From contig CAJUOP010000012.1 of the NCBI GenBank assembly GCA_910588465.1, positions 1-64,000 on the forward strand: a stretch of 64,000 bases of DNA, written 5' to 3'. The DNA comes from an uncultured Christensenellaceae bacterium. Its GTDB lineage: Bacteria > Bacillota > Clostridia > Christensenellales > Borkfalkiaceae. Below the pieces are notes generated by a model that was not told the origin of the DNA, made no database searches, and was given only the letters and a program-made list of their open reading frames with translations. Of this stretch, positions 1-9,205 are shown one piece after another; position 1 is the first letter of the stretch, and the number at the start of each line of letters is the position of its first letter. The translations under genes were made by a program, and so were the position numbers.

Positions 1-61
1 AACGGCTGGCTTGGTAAAAGTCGTCCGTGGAAACATTGATACCGTCGTTTTTATCGGTTAA
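1..61 (+). CDS. C-terminal end of an unidentified protein (partial)
   Basis: Reading frame 2 is open from the window edge and ends at TAA (59-61), leaving 19 residues ending in VVFIG. It is followed by a strong terminator hairpin, as expected for the end of a real gene. The fragment is too short to assign a family. Confidence 0.4.
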   Translation, partial: TAGLVKVVRGNIDTVVFIG

Positions 62-90
62 ATTTCAATTTATCGTAATTATATGTAGAC

Positions 91-126
91 AACAGCTCCC
101 GAACAAATTGTTCGGGAGCTGTTTTA
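91..126 (+). terminator. Rho-independent terminator, convergent region
   Basis: A perfect 16-bp inverted repeat (91-106 with 108-123) is followed by a short T-rich stretch. It lies between the leftmost partial gene and the end of pgk on the opposite strand, so it may serve both. Confidence 0.75.
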
Positions 127-175
127 TCGCTTGAAATTATGATTCGATACAATTCGGTTTTGATTCTTTATCGTA

Positions 176-1480
176 TTACTTCTCGTTTAAGCAGGCGATG
201 CCGGGGAGGACTTTGCCCTCGAACAGCTCGAGCGAAGCGCCGCCACCCGTGGAAATGTGCGTGATTTTATCCGCAAAGCCCAGCTGCGTGCAAGCCGCCG
301 CCGAGTCGCCGCCGCCGACGATCGTCGTCGCGCCCTTCGCGTCCGCCAGAGCCTGCGCCACCGCGATCGTGCCCGCGGCAAGCGTGGGGTTCTCGAACAC
401 ACCCATGGGTCCGTTCCAGATTACCGTCTTTGCCGTCTTGATCTTATCCGCAAAAAGCTTTCTCGTCTCTTCGCCGATGTCGAGCCCCATCATGTCTGCG
501 GGGATCTCTTTGGAAACGACCGTCTTGATTTCGACGGGCGCGTCGATGGGGTCGGGGAAGTCCTTGCAGACGACGGTATCAACGGGGAGCAGCAGCTCTT
601 TGCCGAGCGACTTCGCCTTTTCGAGCATCTCTTTGCAGTAGCCGAGCTTTTCCTCGTCTACAAGCGAAGTGCCGACAGAACCGCCCTGCGCCTTTAAGAA
701 GGTGTAAGCCATGCCGCCGCCGATAATCAGCGTGTCGCATTTTTCAAGCAGGTTGGAAATCACGTTCAGCTTGTCCGCAACCTTTGCCCCGCCAAGAATC
801 GCAACAAAGGGGCGGGTAGGGTGTTCGAGCGAATCCGCCATGACAGTGAGTTCCTTTTCGATCAGGAATCCGCATACGGCGGTTTTTACCAGACCGTATT
901 CCACGATCGCCGCGGTGGAGGCGTGCGAGCGGTGCGCCGTCCCGAACGCGTCGTTCACGTAAATTTCGCAGAAGGAAGCGAGCTTTTTGCAGAACTCCAA
1001 ATCCTTCTTTTCTTCCTCCCAGTGGAAGCGCAGGTTTTCAAGCAGCACGCATTCGCCCTCTTTGAGCGCGGCGACCTTTGCCTGAGCGTCCGCGCCTACC
1101 ACGTCGGAGGCGAACGTCACTTTTCCGCCGAGCAGCTCGTTTAAACGCTTTGCCACGGGCGCGAGGGTGAGCTTCTTGGGCTCGTCCTTTTTCGCCTTTT
1201 CGATAATCGCTTCGGCGGTCGTCTCGCCCGCGTCTACCTTTTTCTTATCCTTTTTGTTCAGCTTTACCTCGTCCGAGAAAATGGAGTGGGGCTTGCCCAT
1301 GTGCGAGCAAAGCACCGTCTTTGCGCCGTGCTCCATCAAATATTTGATGGTGGGCAGCGCGCCGATGATGCGGTTTTCGTCGGTGATCGCCCCGTCCTTC
1401 ATGGGCACGTTAAAGTCGCAGCGGACAAGAACGCGCTTGCCTTTGAGGTCTTTCAGGTCTTTTACGGTCATTTTGTTCAT
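176..1480 (-). CDS. pgk: Phosphoglycerate kinase
   Basis: Cytosolic glycolytic enzyme that transfers the acyl phosphate of 1,3-bisphosphoglycerate to ADP. The N-terminal substrate-binding motif (VRCDFNVP), the GGAKVADK segment, the nucleotide-site WNGPMGVFE and the C-terminal GGGDS...STGGGASLE are all present. The 434 residues exceed the usual length of about 395. The extra length is a lysine-rich insertion of roughly 25-30 residues after the SHMGKP motif (about residues 65-100). The ATG at 1480 is preceded by AAGGAGA at good spacing and by a consensus promoter, so the gene looks monocistronic. Confidence 0.97.
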   Translation of the reverse strand: MNKMTVKDLKDLKGKRVLVRCDFNVPMKDGAITDENRIIGALPTIKYLMEHGAKTVLCSHMGKPHSIFSDEVKLNKKDKKKVDAGETTAEAIIEKAKKDEPKKLTLAPVAKRLNELLGGKVTFASDVVGADAQAKVAALKEGECVLLENLRFHWEEEKKDLEFCKKLASFCEIYVNDAFGTAHRSHASTAAIVEYGLVKTAVCGFLIEKELTVMADSLEHPTRPFVAILGGAKVADKLNVISNLLEKCDTLIIGGGMAYTFLKAQGGSVGTSLVDEEKLGYCKEMLEKAKSLGKELLLPVDTVVCKDFPDPIDAPVEIKTVVSKEIPADMMGLDIGEETRKLFADKIKTAKTVIWNGPMGVFENPTLAAGTIAVAQALADAKGATTIVGGGDSAAACTQLGFADKITHISTGGGASLELFEGKVLPGIACLNEK

Positions 1481-1524
1481 AGAAGTTAAGTTCTCCTTAT
1501 AAATAAAGATTTTTTCCTTTAAAC

Positions 1525-1553
1525 ATTTTAATTCTTTTTTAAAAAATTGTCAA
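1525..1553 (-). promoter_or_regulatory. pgk promoter (sigma-A type)
   Basis: Read on the minus strand, TTGACA (1553-1548), a 17-bp spacer and TAAAAT (1530-1525) lie about 45 bp upstream of the pgk start. Confidence 0.75.
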
Positions 1554-1617
1554 TACTTTCCATAAAATCGAAGCGGAAAATTTTTGATTCTTTTTCGTTT
1601 TATAGGGGTGCAAACGT

Positions 1618-1646
1618 TTGACAAATACTTGTCCGTTTGGTAAAAT
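1618..1646 (+). promoter_or_regulatory. str operon promoter
   Basis: TTGACA (1618-1623), 17 bp, TAAAAT (1641-1646). It leaves a 5' leader of about 135 nt before rpsL. The 1481-1788 intergenic region otherwise holds only this promoter and the divergent pgk promoter. Confidence 0.8.
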
Positions 1647-1788
1647 AATCTTTGTCCGTAATGCGGGTATCTTTTTTTGCGCAAAAAAGGCGGGGAAAGA
1701 CGCGCGCGGCGGCACGATATTTCGTTTCTTCGGATTGCTGTTGCAGTCTCGCAGAATATTCCGGAATAAGAACAAGGAGGTCAAGAAA

Positions 1789-2160
1789 ATGCCCACGATC
1801 AACCAACTCATCAAAAAAGGCAGAGAGCGCGAAGCGTTCAAGTCCAAGAGCCCTATTCTGGACAGATGCCCGCAAAAGCGCGGCGTATGCCTTTCGGTGA
1901 CGACGACTTCGCCCAAGAAGCCTAACTCCGCGCTCCGTAAGATCGCAAGAGTCCGTCTTACGAACAAGCAGGAAGGTACGGTTTACATCCCCGGCGAAGG
2001 GCACAATCTGCAGGAGCACAGCTCCGTGCTGATCCGCGGCGGAAGAGTAAAAGATCTTCCCGGCGTGCGTTACCACATCATCCGCGGCGCGCTCGATACG
2101 GCTGGCGTTGCAAAACGCAAGCAGTCGCGCAGCAAGTACGGCGCAAAACGCCCCAAGTAA
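1789..2160 (+). CDS. rpsL: 30S ribosomal protein S12
   Basis: Decoding-centre protein of the small ribosomal subunit, 123 residues, the usual length. The conserved TTSPKKPNSALRK and DLPGVRYH loops, where streptomycin-resistance changes occur in other bacteria, are intact. The reading frame is open further upstream, but the ATG at 1789 has AAGGAGG at ideal distance and gives the standard MPTINQL start. It is the first gene of the rpsL-rpsG-fusA operon. Confidence 0.97.
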   Translation: MPTINQLIKKGREREAFKSKSPILDRCPQKRGVCLSVTTTSPKKPNSALRKIARVRLTNKQEGTVYIPGEGHNLQEHSSVLIRGGRVKDLPGVRYHIIRGALDTAGVAKRKQSRSKYGAKRPK

Positions 2161-2166
2161 TCGCAG

Positions 2167-2325
2167 TTTTCCGCAGCGGAAAATTGTGAAAGTTCCACCC
2201 TACTTATTTCGGAATATTACCCGATGAAGTAGGCAGTATTTCCCGAAGAGGGGAAGAAGGTTTATCGGCGCGGCGGCAAAGCCGCTTGCGGTTCGCGCGT
2301 TTTGTAAACGGCGGACTTCCGATAA
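2167..2325 (+). promoter_or_regulatory. Structured rpsL-rpsG intercistronic RNA, candidate autoregulatory element
   Basis: The 239-bp gap between rpsL and rpsG contains several nested perfect inverted repeats: TTTTCCGC/GCGGAAAA (2167-2183), CCTACTT/AAGTAGG (2199-2233), and TTATCGG/CCGATAA (2262-2325). The last encloses GCGCG/CGCGC (2268-2298), which in turn encloses GCGGC/GCCGC (2273-2285). In Escherichia coli, S7 represses its own synthesis by binding the rpsL-rpsG intercistronic RNA. A similar role here is inferred from position and structure only. Confidence 0.45.
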
Positions 2326-2399
2326 TAGCTTTACTGAAGGGCTGCTTTATGCCCGTCGCGAGAAATCGCAGCAACAATTATTGAAAGGAGGATACCAAA

Positions 2400-2870
2400 A
2401 TGTCCAGAAGAGGGAGAATTCCCAAAAGAGACGTTCTGCCCGATCCCATGTACGGCAGCAAGGTCGTTACCAAGCTGATCAACCAAATCATGCTCGACGG
2501 CGAAAAGAGCGTCGCGCAGAAAATCGTCTACGACGCGTTTGCCTATATGGCGGAAAAACTCAACGAAGACGCAATGGAAATTTTTAACCGTGCCATCGGC
2601 AACATTATGCCCACGGTAGAAGTAAAGGCGCGCCGCGTAGGCGGTGCGAATTATCAGGTGCCCATCGAGATCCGCCCCGAGCGCCGTCAGACGCTCGCGA
2701 TTCGCTGGCTTGTGATCAACACGAGAAAGAGAAGCGAGAGAGAGATGAGCAAGAAGCTTGCCGCCGAACTCATGGACGCGTACAACAATACGGGCGGTTC
2801 GGTGAAGAAGAAGGAAGACACGCACAGAATGGCAGAGGCAAACAGAGCGTTTGCGCACTTCCGTTTCTAA
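2400..2870 (+). CDS. rpsG: 30S ribosomal protein S7
   Basis: Primary 16S rRNA-binding protein of the 30S head, 156 residues, normal length. It opens with the typical MSRRGRIPKR segment and carries the conserved RRVGGANYQVPIEI stretch. The ATG at 2400 follows GAAAGGAGG. The gene is ten bases upstream of fusA and separated from rpsL by an unusually long structured spacer. Confidence 0.97.
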   Translation: MSRRGRIPKRDVLPDPMYGSKVVTKLINQIMLDGEKSVAQKIVYDAFAYMAEKLNEDAMEIFNRAIGNIMPTVEVKARRVGGANYQVPIEIRPERRQTLAIRWLVINTRKRSEREMSKKLAAELMDAYNNTGGSVKKKEDTHRMAEANRAFAHFRF

Positions 2871-2880
2871 GGAGTAGAGT

Positions 2881-4962
2881 ATGCCCAGAGAATACGACTT
2901 AAAACATACAAGAAACTTCGGCATTATGGCGCACATCGACGCGGGCAAGACCACGACGACCGAGCGTATCCTGTTCTACACGGGAAAGACGCACAAGATG
3001 GGCGAAACGCACGAGGGCGCCGCAACGATGGACTGGATGGTGCAGGAGCAGGAGCGCGGAATTACCATTACTTCCGCCGCGACCACCTGTATCTGGAAGG
3101 GAAACCGCTTTAACATTATCGACACGCCGGGTCACGTAGACTTTACGGTGGAAGTAGAGCGCTCGCTGCGCGTGCTGGACGGCGCGGTGGCAACGTTCTG
3201 CGCGAAGGGCGGCGTAGAGCCCCAGTCCGAAACCGTCTGGCGTCAGGCGGACACTTACAGAGTGCCCCGCATCGCGTACGTAAACAAAATGGACATCAAC
3301 GGAGCGGATTTCTTCCGCGTGGAGACGATGATCCGCGAAAGACTGGGCGCTAATCCCGTGCCCATCGAGCTTCCTATCGGCAAGGAGGATACCTTCCGCG
3401 GAATCGTGGATCTTATCAGAATGGAAGCGGAGGTTTACTACGACGATTTGGGAAAGGATTTCCGCAAGGAGCCCATCCCTGCCGAGCTGAAAGAGCTTGC
3501 CGATAAGTACAGAGCCAAGCTCGTGGAAGAGGCGGCTTCCGCCAACGACGAGCTGATGGAAAAATTCTTCGAAGAGGGCGACCTTTCGGAGGAGGACATT
3601 GTAGAGGGACTTCGCCAGCGCTGTCTTGCAATGGAGGCGACCCCCATGCTCTGCGGTTCGTCTTACCGCAATAAGGGCGTGCAGTTCCTTCTGGACGCGG
3701 TGATCCATTTCCTTCCCAGCCCCCTCGACGTGGCGCACGTAAAGGGCACCAACCCCAAGACGGGCGAAGAGGAAGTGAGAAAAACTTCGGACGATGAGCC
3801 TTTCTCGGGCCTTGCGTTTAAAATCGCAACCGATCCCTTCGTTGGCTCGCTTGCCTATTTCCGCGCCTATTCGGGCGTGCTCGAAGCGGGCTCGTACGTT
3901 TACAACTCCACCAAGGAGAAAAAGGAGCGCGTGGGACGTCTCGTTCAGATGCACTCCAACGAAAGAAAGGATATCGACTGCATTTATTCGGGCGACATCT
4001 GCGCGATCGTAGGTTTGAAAAATACTACGACGGGCGACACGCTCTGCGACGAAAAGCACCCGATCATTCTCGAAAAGATGGAATTCCCCGAGCCCGTTAT
4101 TCAGCTTTCGCTCGAACCCAAGACGAAAGCGGGACAGGAAAAGATGACGCTTGCGCTCATCAAGCTCGCGGAGGAAGACCCCACGTTCAAGACGTACACC
4201 GACAAAGAGACGGGGCAGACGATCATCGCCGGAATGGGCGAGCTGCACCTCGACATTATCGTGGACAGACTTCTGCGTGAATTCCATGTGGAAGCCAACG
4301 TGGGCGCTCCTCAGGTCGCTTACCGCGAAACGTTCCGCGCGACCGTGGACGCGGAGGGAATGTACAAGCGTCAGTCGGGCGGTAAAGGTCAGTACGGTCA
4401 TTGTAAAATTCACCTCATTCCTCAGGAGCCCGGCGCGGGGTACGCGTTCGAGGATCTTACCGTGGGCGGCTCCATTCCCAAAGAGTATATCCCCGCGATC
4501 GACAAGGGAATTCAGGAAGCGGCGAAAAACGGTTACCTTGCCGGCTATGAAATGGTGGACTTCAAGGTTCAGGTTTACGACGGTAGCTTCCACGAAGTCG
4601 ACTCTTCGGAAATGGCGTTCAAGATCGCAGGCTCCATGGCGTTTAAAAACGGAATGGAAAAGGCGAGACCCGTCCTGCTCGAGCCAATTATGAAGGTGCA
4701 GATTATTACGCCCGAGGATTACTTCGGCGATCTGATGGGCAACGTTTCGGGACGCCGCGGCACCATTCTGGGCACGGACGACCGGAACGGCGCGAAGATC
4801 ATCGACGCGGAGATCCCGCTTTCGGAGATGTTCGGCTATGCGACCGAGCTGCGTTCCAGAACGCAGGGCAGAGGTCAGTTTACCATGCAGTTCGACCACT
4901 ATTACGAAGTGCCCAAGAGCATTTCGGAGAAGATCGTTTCCACCCGCGCGAAAAAGGACTGA
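2881..4962 (+). CDS. fusA: Elongation factor G
   Basis: Translocation GTPase of 693 residues with the five G motifs: AHIDAGKTT (P-loop), DTPGHVD, NKMD, and the switch I stretch ERGITITSAAT. The domain IV/V region (GGSIPKEYIPAI, GRGQFTMQFDHY) is complete. Start ATG follows AAGGAGTAGAGT. Third gene of the str operon. A long open frame on the opposite strand is only its shadow. Confidence 0.97.
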   Translation: MPREYDLKHTRNFGIMAHIDAGKTTTTERILFYTGKTHKMGETHEGAATMDWMVQEQERGITITSAATTCIWKGNRFNIIDTPGHVDFTVEVERSLRVLDGAVATFCAKGGVEPQSETVWRQADTYRVPRIAYVNKMDINGADFFRVETMIRERLGANPVPIELPIGKEDTFRGIVDLIRMEAEVYYDDLGKDFRKEPIPAELKELADKYRAKLVEEAASANDELMEKFFEEGDLSEEDIVEGLRQRCLAMEATPMLCGSSYRNKGVQFLLDAVIHFLPSPLDVAHVKGTNPKTGEEEVRKTSDDEPFSGLAFKIATDPFVGSLAYFRAYSGVLEAGSYVYNSTKEKKERVGRLVQMHSNERKDIDCIYSGDICAIVGLKNTTTGDTLCDEKHPIILEKMEFPEPVIQLSLEPKTKAGQEKMTLALIKLAEEDPTFKTYTDKETGQTIIAGMGELHLDIIVDRLLREFHVEANVGAPQVAYRETFRATVDAEGMYKRQSGGKGQYGHCKIHLIPQEPGAGYAFEDLTVGGSIPKEYIPAIDKGIQEAAKNGYLAGYEMVDFKVQVYDGSFHEVDSSEMAFKIAGSMAFKNGMEKARPVLLEPIMKVQIITPEDYFGDLMGNVSGRRGTILGTDDRNGAKIIDAEIPLSEMFGYATELRSRTQGRGQFTMQFDHYYEVPKSISEKIVSTRAKKD

Positions 4963-5048
4963 TTCCAATAAATTGTGTTTCTTTCCTTGCGGAAGGGGAA
5001 TATGTTGGGAAATTTTGAAAATTTTACAAAAAATTTCATGTAAAGTTA

Positions 5049-5077
5049 TTGCAAATTTTTCCCATATGCGTTATAAT
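5049..5077 (+). promoter_or_regulatory. tuf promoter
   Basis: TTGCAA (5049-5054), 17 bp, TATAAT (5072-5077) lie in the 231-bp fusA-tuf gap, giving tuf its own strong promoter in addition to possible readthrough from fusA. The leader is about 110 nt. Confidence 0.75.
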
Positions 5078-5193
5078 ATGAGAAGTAAGCGAAAAAGCTT
5101 GCGAACAAGCGTTTGATAGATAGCTGCGCTTTCTTTCGGAAGAGAGGAAAAAAGTTATCAAAAAATAAAAAATTTATCGGAGGATCACTCAAA

Positions 5194-6414
<1,221 letters not shown>

Positions 6415-6433
6415 TCGGGATATCCCGAAACCG

Positions 6434-6462
6434 AAAAAACACGGCGTACGCCGTGTTTTTTT
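6434..6462 (+). terminator. tuf terminator
   Basis: Near-perfect hairpin with A-rich and T-rich flanks: ACACGGCG, loop TA, CGCCGTGT, then seven Ts. Confidence 0.9.
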
Positions 6463-6531
6463 GTCGTTCCGAATTTTTCTATACAATAAAAGTACAAGAA
6501 AGGCGGATACTGCATAATAGTAAGATTTTAT

Positions 6532-6591
6532 AAATATCCCAAATGAATAATAACATATTCCAAAGACAAACTTATCCCGTTTCGTTAAAAT
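6532..6591 (+). promoter_or_regulatory. AraC-type tandem operator plus -10 element, copy 1
   Basis: AAATATCC (6532-6539) and CATATTCC (6554-6561) are direct half-sites 22 bp apart, followed by AAAGACAAA and a -10 TAAAAT (6586-6591) that lacks a good -35. The same arrangement, with identical distances, occurs at 11358-11417. The rest of the 6463-6765 gap is A+T-rich with no other clear signal. Confidence 0.6.
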
Positions 6592-6765
6592 GTATTTGCC
6601 TCAGGTGGGAATTTTTAACCGTTTTTGTGACGAATAACGAATAAATCAAGAAAAATCGAACCAATAAAAGGAGGAAGGGAAATACATTTGTAAAACGATT
6701 GTATAAATGTGGCAGATTTAAAAATTGCAAATTTTAATAAGATAAAAGATAAGGGAGAAAGATTC

Positions 6766-7359
6766 ATGAAAAAGAGCAAAGTTTTAGCGATCATGCTTTC
6801 CGTATTCGGTGCAGCGGCTGTTGCGTCGCTTTGTGTTGCTTGCAACGACGGAGAGACGAAATACGTGGAATTAGACAGTACCGTCCTTTCAATGGACCGC
6901 TATGAGCGGACGACGCTCACGGCGGAGACAAATGACGGTACTATCGTGTGGACTTCATCCGATCCGGATGTGGCTACCGTAGACGAGAACGGCGTGGTGA
7001 CAAGTCTTGAGGGCGGAACAGCGATTATTACCGCCGAGACCGACAACAGCAAGGCGGAGTGTACGGTCACTGTAGAATCAACCAACCAGACGCCCGTTAT
7101 TGCACAGAGCTGGCAAACGAAAGAGATACACGTGGGGGAAGAGTTTACCATCGAATATTCGCTTTCCTATAAAACGGTAAACGTTACTGCGAATGCGGAA
7201 TTCAGCACCGTAGTGGAAAAGCCCGCCGTGCTGAAAGCGGAAGCGAACGGCAGATTCACGGCGCTTGCGGTGGGTACGACTAAGGTTACGGTAACTGCGG
7301 CGTATTGCGGTTGGTCGGGGGGGGGTACTCTACGAAGTAACCGTTCTGGAGCCGCTTGA
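6766..7359 (+). CDS. Secreted lipoprotein, N-terminal part (frameshifted at a G9 tract)
   Basis: Starts with a lipoprotein signal peptide (MKKSKVLAIMLSVFGAA..., lipobox Cys in LCVACND) and a BIG2-like Ig domain at about residues 28-105 (WTSSDPDVATVDENGVVTSL is typical), then a second beta domain. The frame ends shortly after a run of nine Gs at 7317-7325. Removing one G joins it exactly to the 7400-9061 frame as GGVLYEVTVLEPLEPF, giving a 764-residue protein. The ATG at 6766 follows GGGAGAAAGATTC. It may be a broken gene, a phase-variable gene in the OFF state, or an assembly error. Likely a surface glycan-binding protein; that role is inferred. Confidence 0.8.
   Translation: MKKSKVLAIMLSVFGAAAVASLCVACNDGETKYVELDSTVLSMDRYERTTLTAETNDGTIVWTSSDPDVATVDENGVVTSLEGGTAIITAETDNSKAECTVTVESTNQTPVIAQSWQTKEIHVGEEFTIEYSLSYKTVNVTANAEFSTVVEKPAVLKAEANGRFTALAVGTTKVTVTAAYCGWSGGGTLRSNRSGAA
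7317..7325 (+). repeat. G9 homopolymer at the frameshift point
   Basis: Nine consecutive Gs. Eight would keep the lipoprotein frame open. Two other lipoprotein genes in the window have eight-base G/C runs that are in frame. Confidence 0.9.
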
Positions 7360-7399
7360 GCCTTTTGCAACGCCCGAGATATCGATAAGCGGCAGTACG

Positions 7400-9061
7400 G
7401 TGAGCTGGACGGCGGTCGAGAATGCGGAAAATTATACGTTGAAAATCGGACAGACGGAGTTTAAAACGGTTACGGGAACCTCGGTTGATCTGACCGATCC
7501 CGCTTACGTTTCGGCAGTTCAAAAGGGAATAAACGAAATTTCCCTGAAGGCAAACGCCACGGAAGATTACGGTGACAGCGCATATTCCAATCAGGTAACA
7601 TACACGCATACCGAGGCTTTTGTTGCGCCCGTGCTTACGCTCAACGGCAGCACGCTCAGCTGGGCGGCGATCGAAGATGCGGAGGGCTACACCGTAAAAA
7701 TCAACGATGACGAAACAACGGTCGTGACCGGTACGCATATCGATCTGGAAGAGTACACAAGCAAGCTCAATCAGGGCAACAATACGATTTCGGTAAAAGT
7801 AAACGCGAACGAGGCAAAGCATTATACGACAAGCGAATATTCTGCGGCAGCAACATACTTCCACAAGACGCCTTTGGAAACGCCCGTTCTGTCTCTGAAC
7901 GGCAGTGTCTTGAGTTGGACGAGATCGGACAATGCGGAAACGTATACGCTGAGCATTAACGGAGAAACTTTTGGCGACATAACCGAACTTTCGGTTAACT
8001 TGTTGAAAACGCCCTATTTTAACAAAATTACTCCGGGCGAGGATAATACGATTACCGTAACGGCAGACGCTACCGAGGAGTTCCTTGCGAGTGCTGCTTC
8101 CGAAGCCGTCACGTACGATCCCCTTCCCGAAGGCACGATTATGCCGACGGCCGATCGCGCCGATACAAACTTAACGTATTTGCCTTCGTATGAAGGAATG
8201 CATCACGTGTTCCATGCGACGATCGGACCGAACAGAGAGGTGATGGTGCTCAGCGATATCGCGGAAAAGTATGCTGATAAAGAGTACGTTTACTTTGATA
8301 TCTGGATGCCGGAAAGCTTCGGAACGCTGGTAGGGATTGCTTATTGCACGGGGAATTCGGGTGCTCATAGCGAAGCATGTTCCCAGCAGAATTATAGGCA
8401 CACGTCTGAGGCGGCGGAAGGCAAAGCGTATATCCAATACCCCACGATAGACATTTCCGCAATGACGAACGGAAATACGGTAGTGGCTGGTTGGAATACG
8501 ATTTGTTTTAACCTTGCCGATCAAACGCGTGTGGGCGTTGGGAAACATAGTATCGTCTCGGAGGTGTACATCGCCAATATCCGTTTTACGGAAGCTCCGA
8601 ACGGCGTAGTCGCACCGAAGTCTGCAAATGGCAGTTTATTCCGACTTGACGAATATGAAGGAAAGACGGACGTATATCGTGGGAAAATCAATAATACGGC
8701 GGGTAGCGGTGAGATTACGATACTTGATAACATTGCAGAGAATTATGCAAACGAAGAATTTGTATATTTTGATCTCTGGATTCCCACCGATATTGAGAAT
8801 CTTGTAGGTGTAGCATATTGTCATGGTAATTCCGCAAATCACGAGCATACAACTACCCGTCACACTTCGCAATGCTCATTGAACGGAAGTTTCAATGAAA
8901 CCTATAGCACAATCTGTTTGTATGTAACGACAAACAATAAACAGCTTGTGTCCGGGTGGAATACGATTGCATTCAAACTTTCCGAAATGAGCGAGGTCAG
9001 AATCGCAACGTATGGAAGTGAAAAGGAAGTTTTCATTGCGAATATCCGTTTTGAGCCGTAA
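7400..9061 (+). CDS. Lipoprotein C-terminal part: Fn3-like repeats and two carbohydrate-binding-like modules
   Basis: Continuation of the lipoprotein that begins at 6766, in the +1 frame. There is no ribosome binding site here, so independent translation is unlikely. Three repeats of about 80 residues share the pattern P-V/E-L-x-x-x-x-x-x-L-S-W-x-x-x-x-x-A-E-x-Y-T-x-x-I and resemble fibronectin-type domains. Two related C-terminal modules of about 125 residues follow; both contain YVYFD(I/L)W(M/I)P or FVYFDLWIP, GWNTI and (V/F)IANIRF. Such modules resemble carbohydrate-binding beta-sandwiches, but I cannot assign a CBM family. Confidence 0.75.
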   Translation: MSWTAVENAENYTLKIGQTEFKTVTGTSVDLTDPAYVSAVQKGINEISLKANATEDYGDSAYSNQVTYTHTEAFVAPVLTLNGSTLSWAAIEDAEGYTVKINDDETTVVTGTHIDLEEYTSKLNQGNNTISVKVNANEAKHYTTSEYSAAATYFHKTPLETPVLSLNGSVLSWTRSDNAETYTLSINGETFGDITELSVNLLKTPYFNKITPGEDNTITVTADATEEFLASAASEAVTYDPLPEGTIMPTADRADTNLTYLPSYEGMHHVFHATIGPNREVMVLSDIAEKYADKEYVYFDIWMPESFGTLVGIAYCTGNSGAHSEACSQQNYRHTSEAAEGKAYIQYPTIDISAMTNGNTVVAGWNTICFNLADQTRVGVGKHSIVSEVYIANIRFTEAPNGVVAPKSANGSLFRLDEYEGKTDVYRGKINNTAGSGEITILDNIAENYANEEFVYFDLWIPTDIENLVGVAYCHGNSANHEHTTTRHTSQCSLNGSFNETYSTICLYVTTNNKQLVSGWNTIAFKLSEMSEVRIATYGSEKEVFIANIRFEP

Positions 9062-9099
9062 GCCAATATTAACGTTGCTGATCGAGTGAAAAAGAAGAG

Positions 9100-9150
9100 G
9101 GGGTGTTATTCCATACGCTTTCCGAGTAGACGTATGGAAAGGCACCCCTA
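9100..9150 (+). terminator. Hairpin after the lipoprotein gene
   Basis: GGGGTG/CACCCC flank TTCCATACG/CGTATGGAA with a 13-nt loop. There is no strong T-run, so termination may be partial and GH4 could be read through. Confidence 0.5.
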
Positions 9151-9205
9151 TACCTTTTCGAAATTCTGTGATAAATTTTATAAAATATAAATAGGAGAAA
9201 GAACA

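Noticed and set aside
2899..4968. A 689-codon open frame on the reverse strand
   Set aside because: It mirrors fusA, has no ribosome binding site and no family resemblance; it is a result of strong codon bias in fusA. The same holds for long antisense frames in tuf, pgk and the GH94-like gene.
9100..9150. A riboswitch before the GH4 gene
   Set aside because: Only one simple hairpin is visible and it lies close to the previous stop; it is more likely a terminator.
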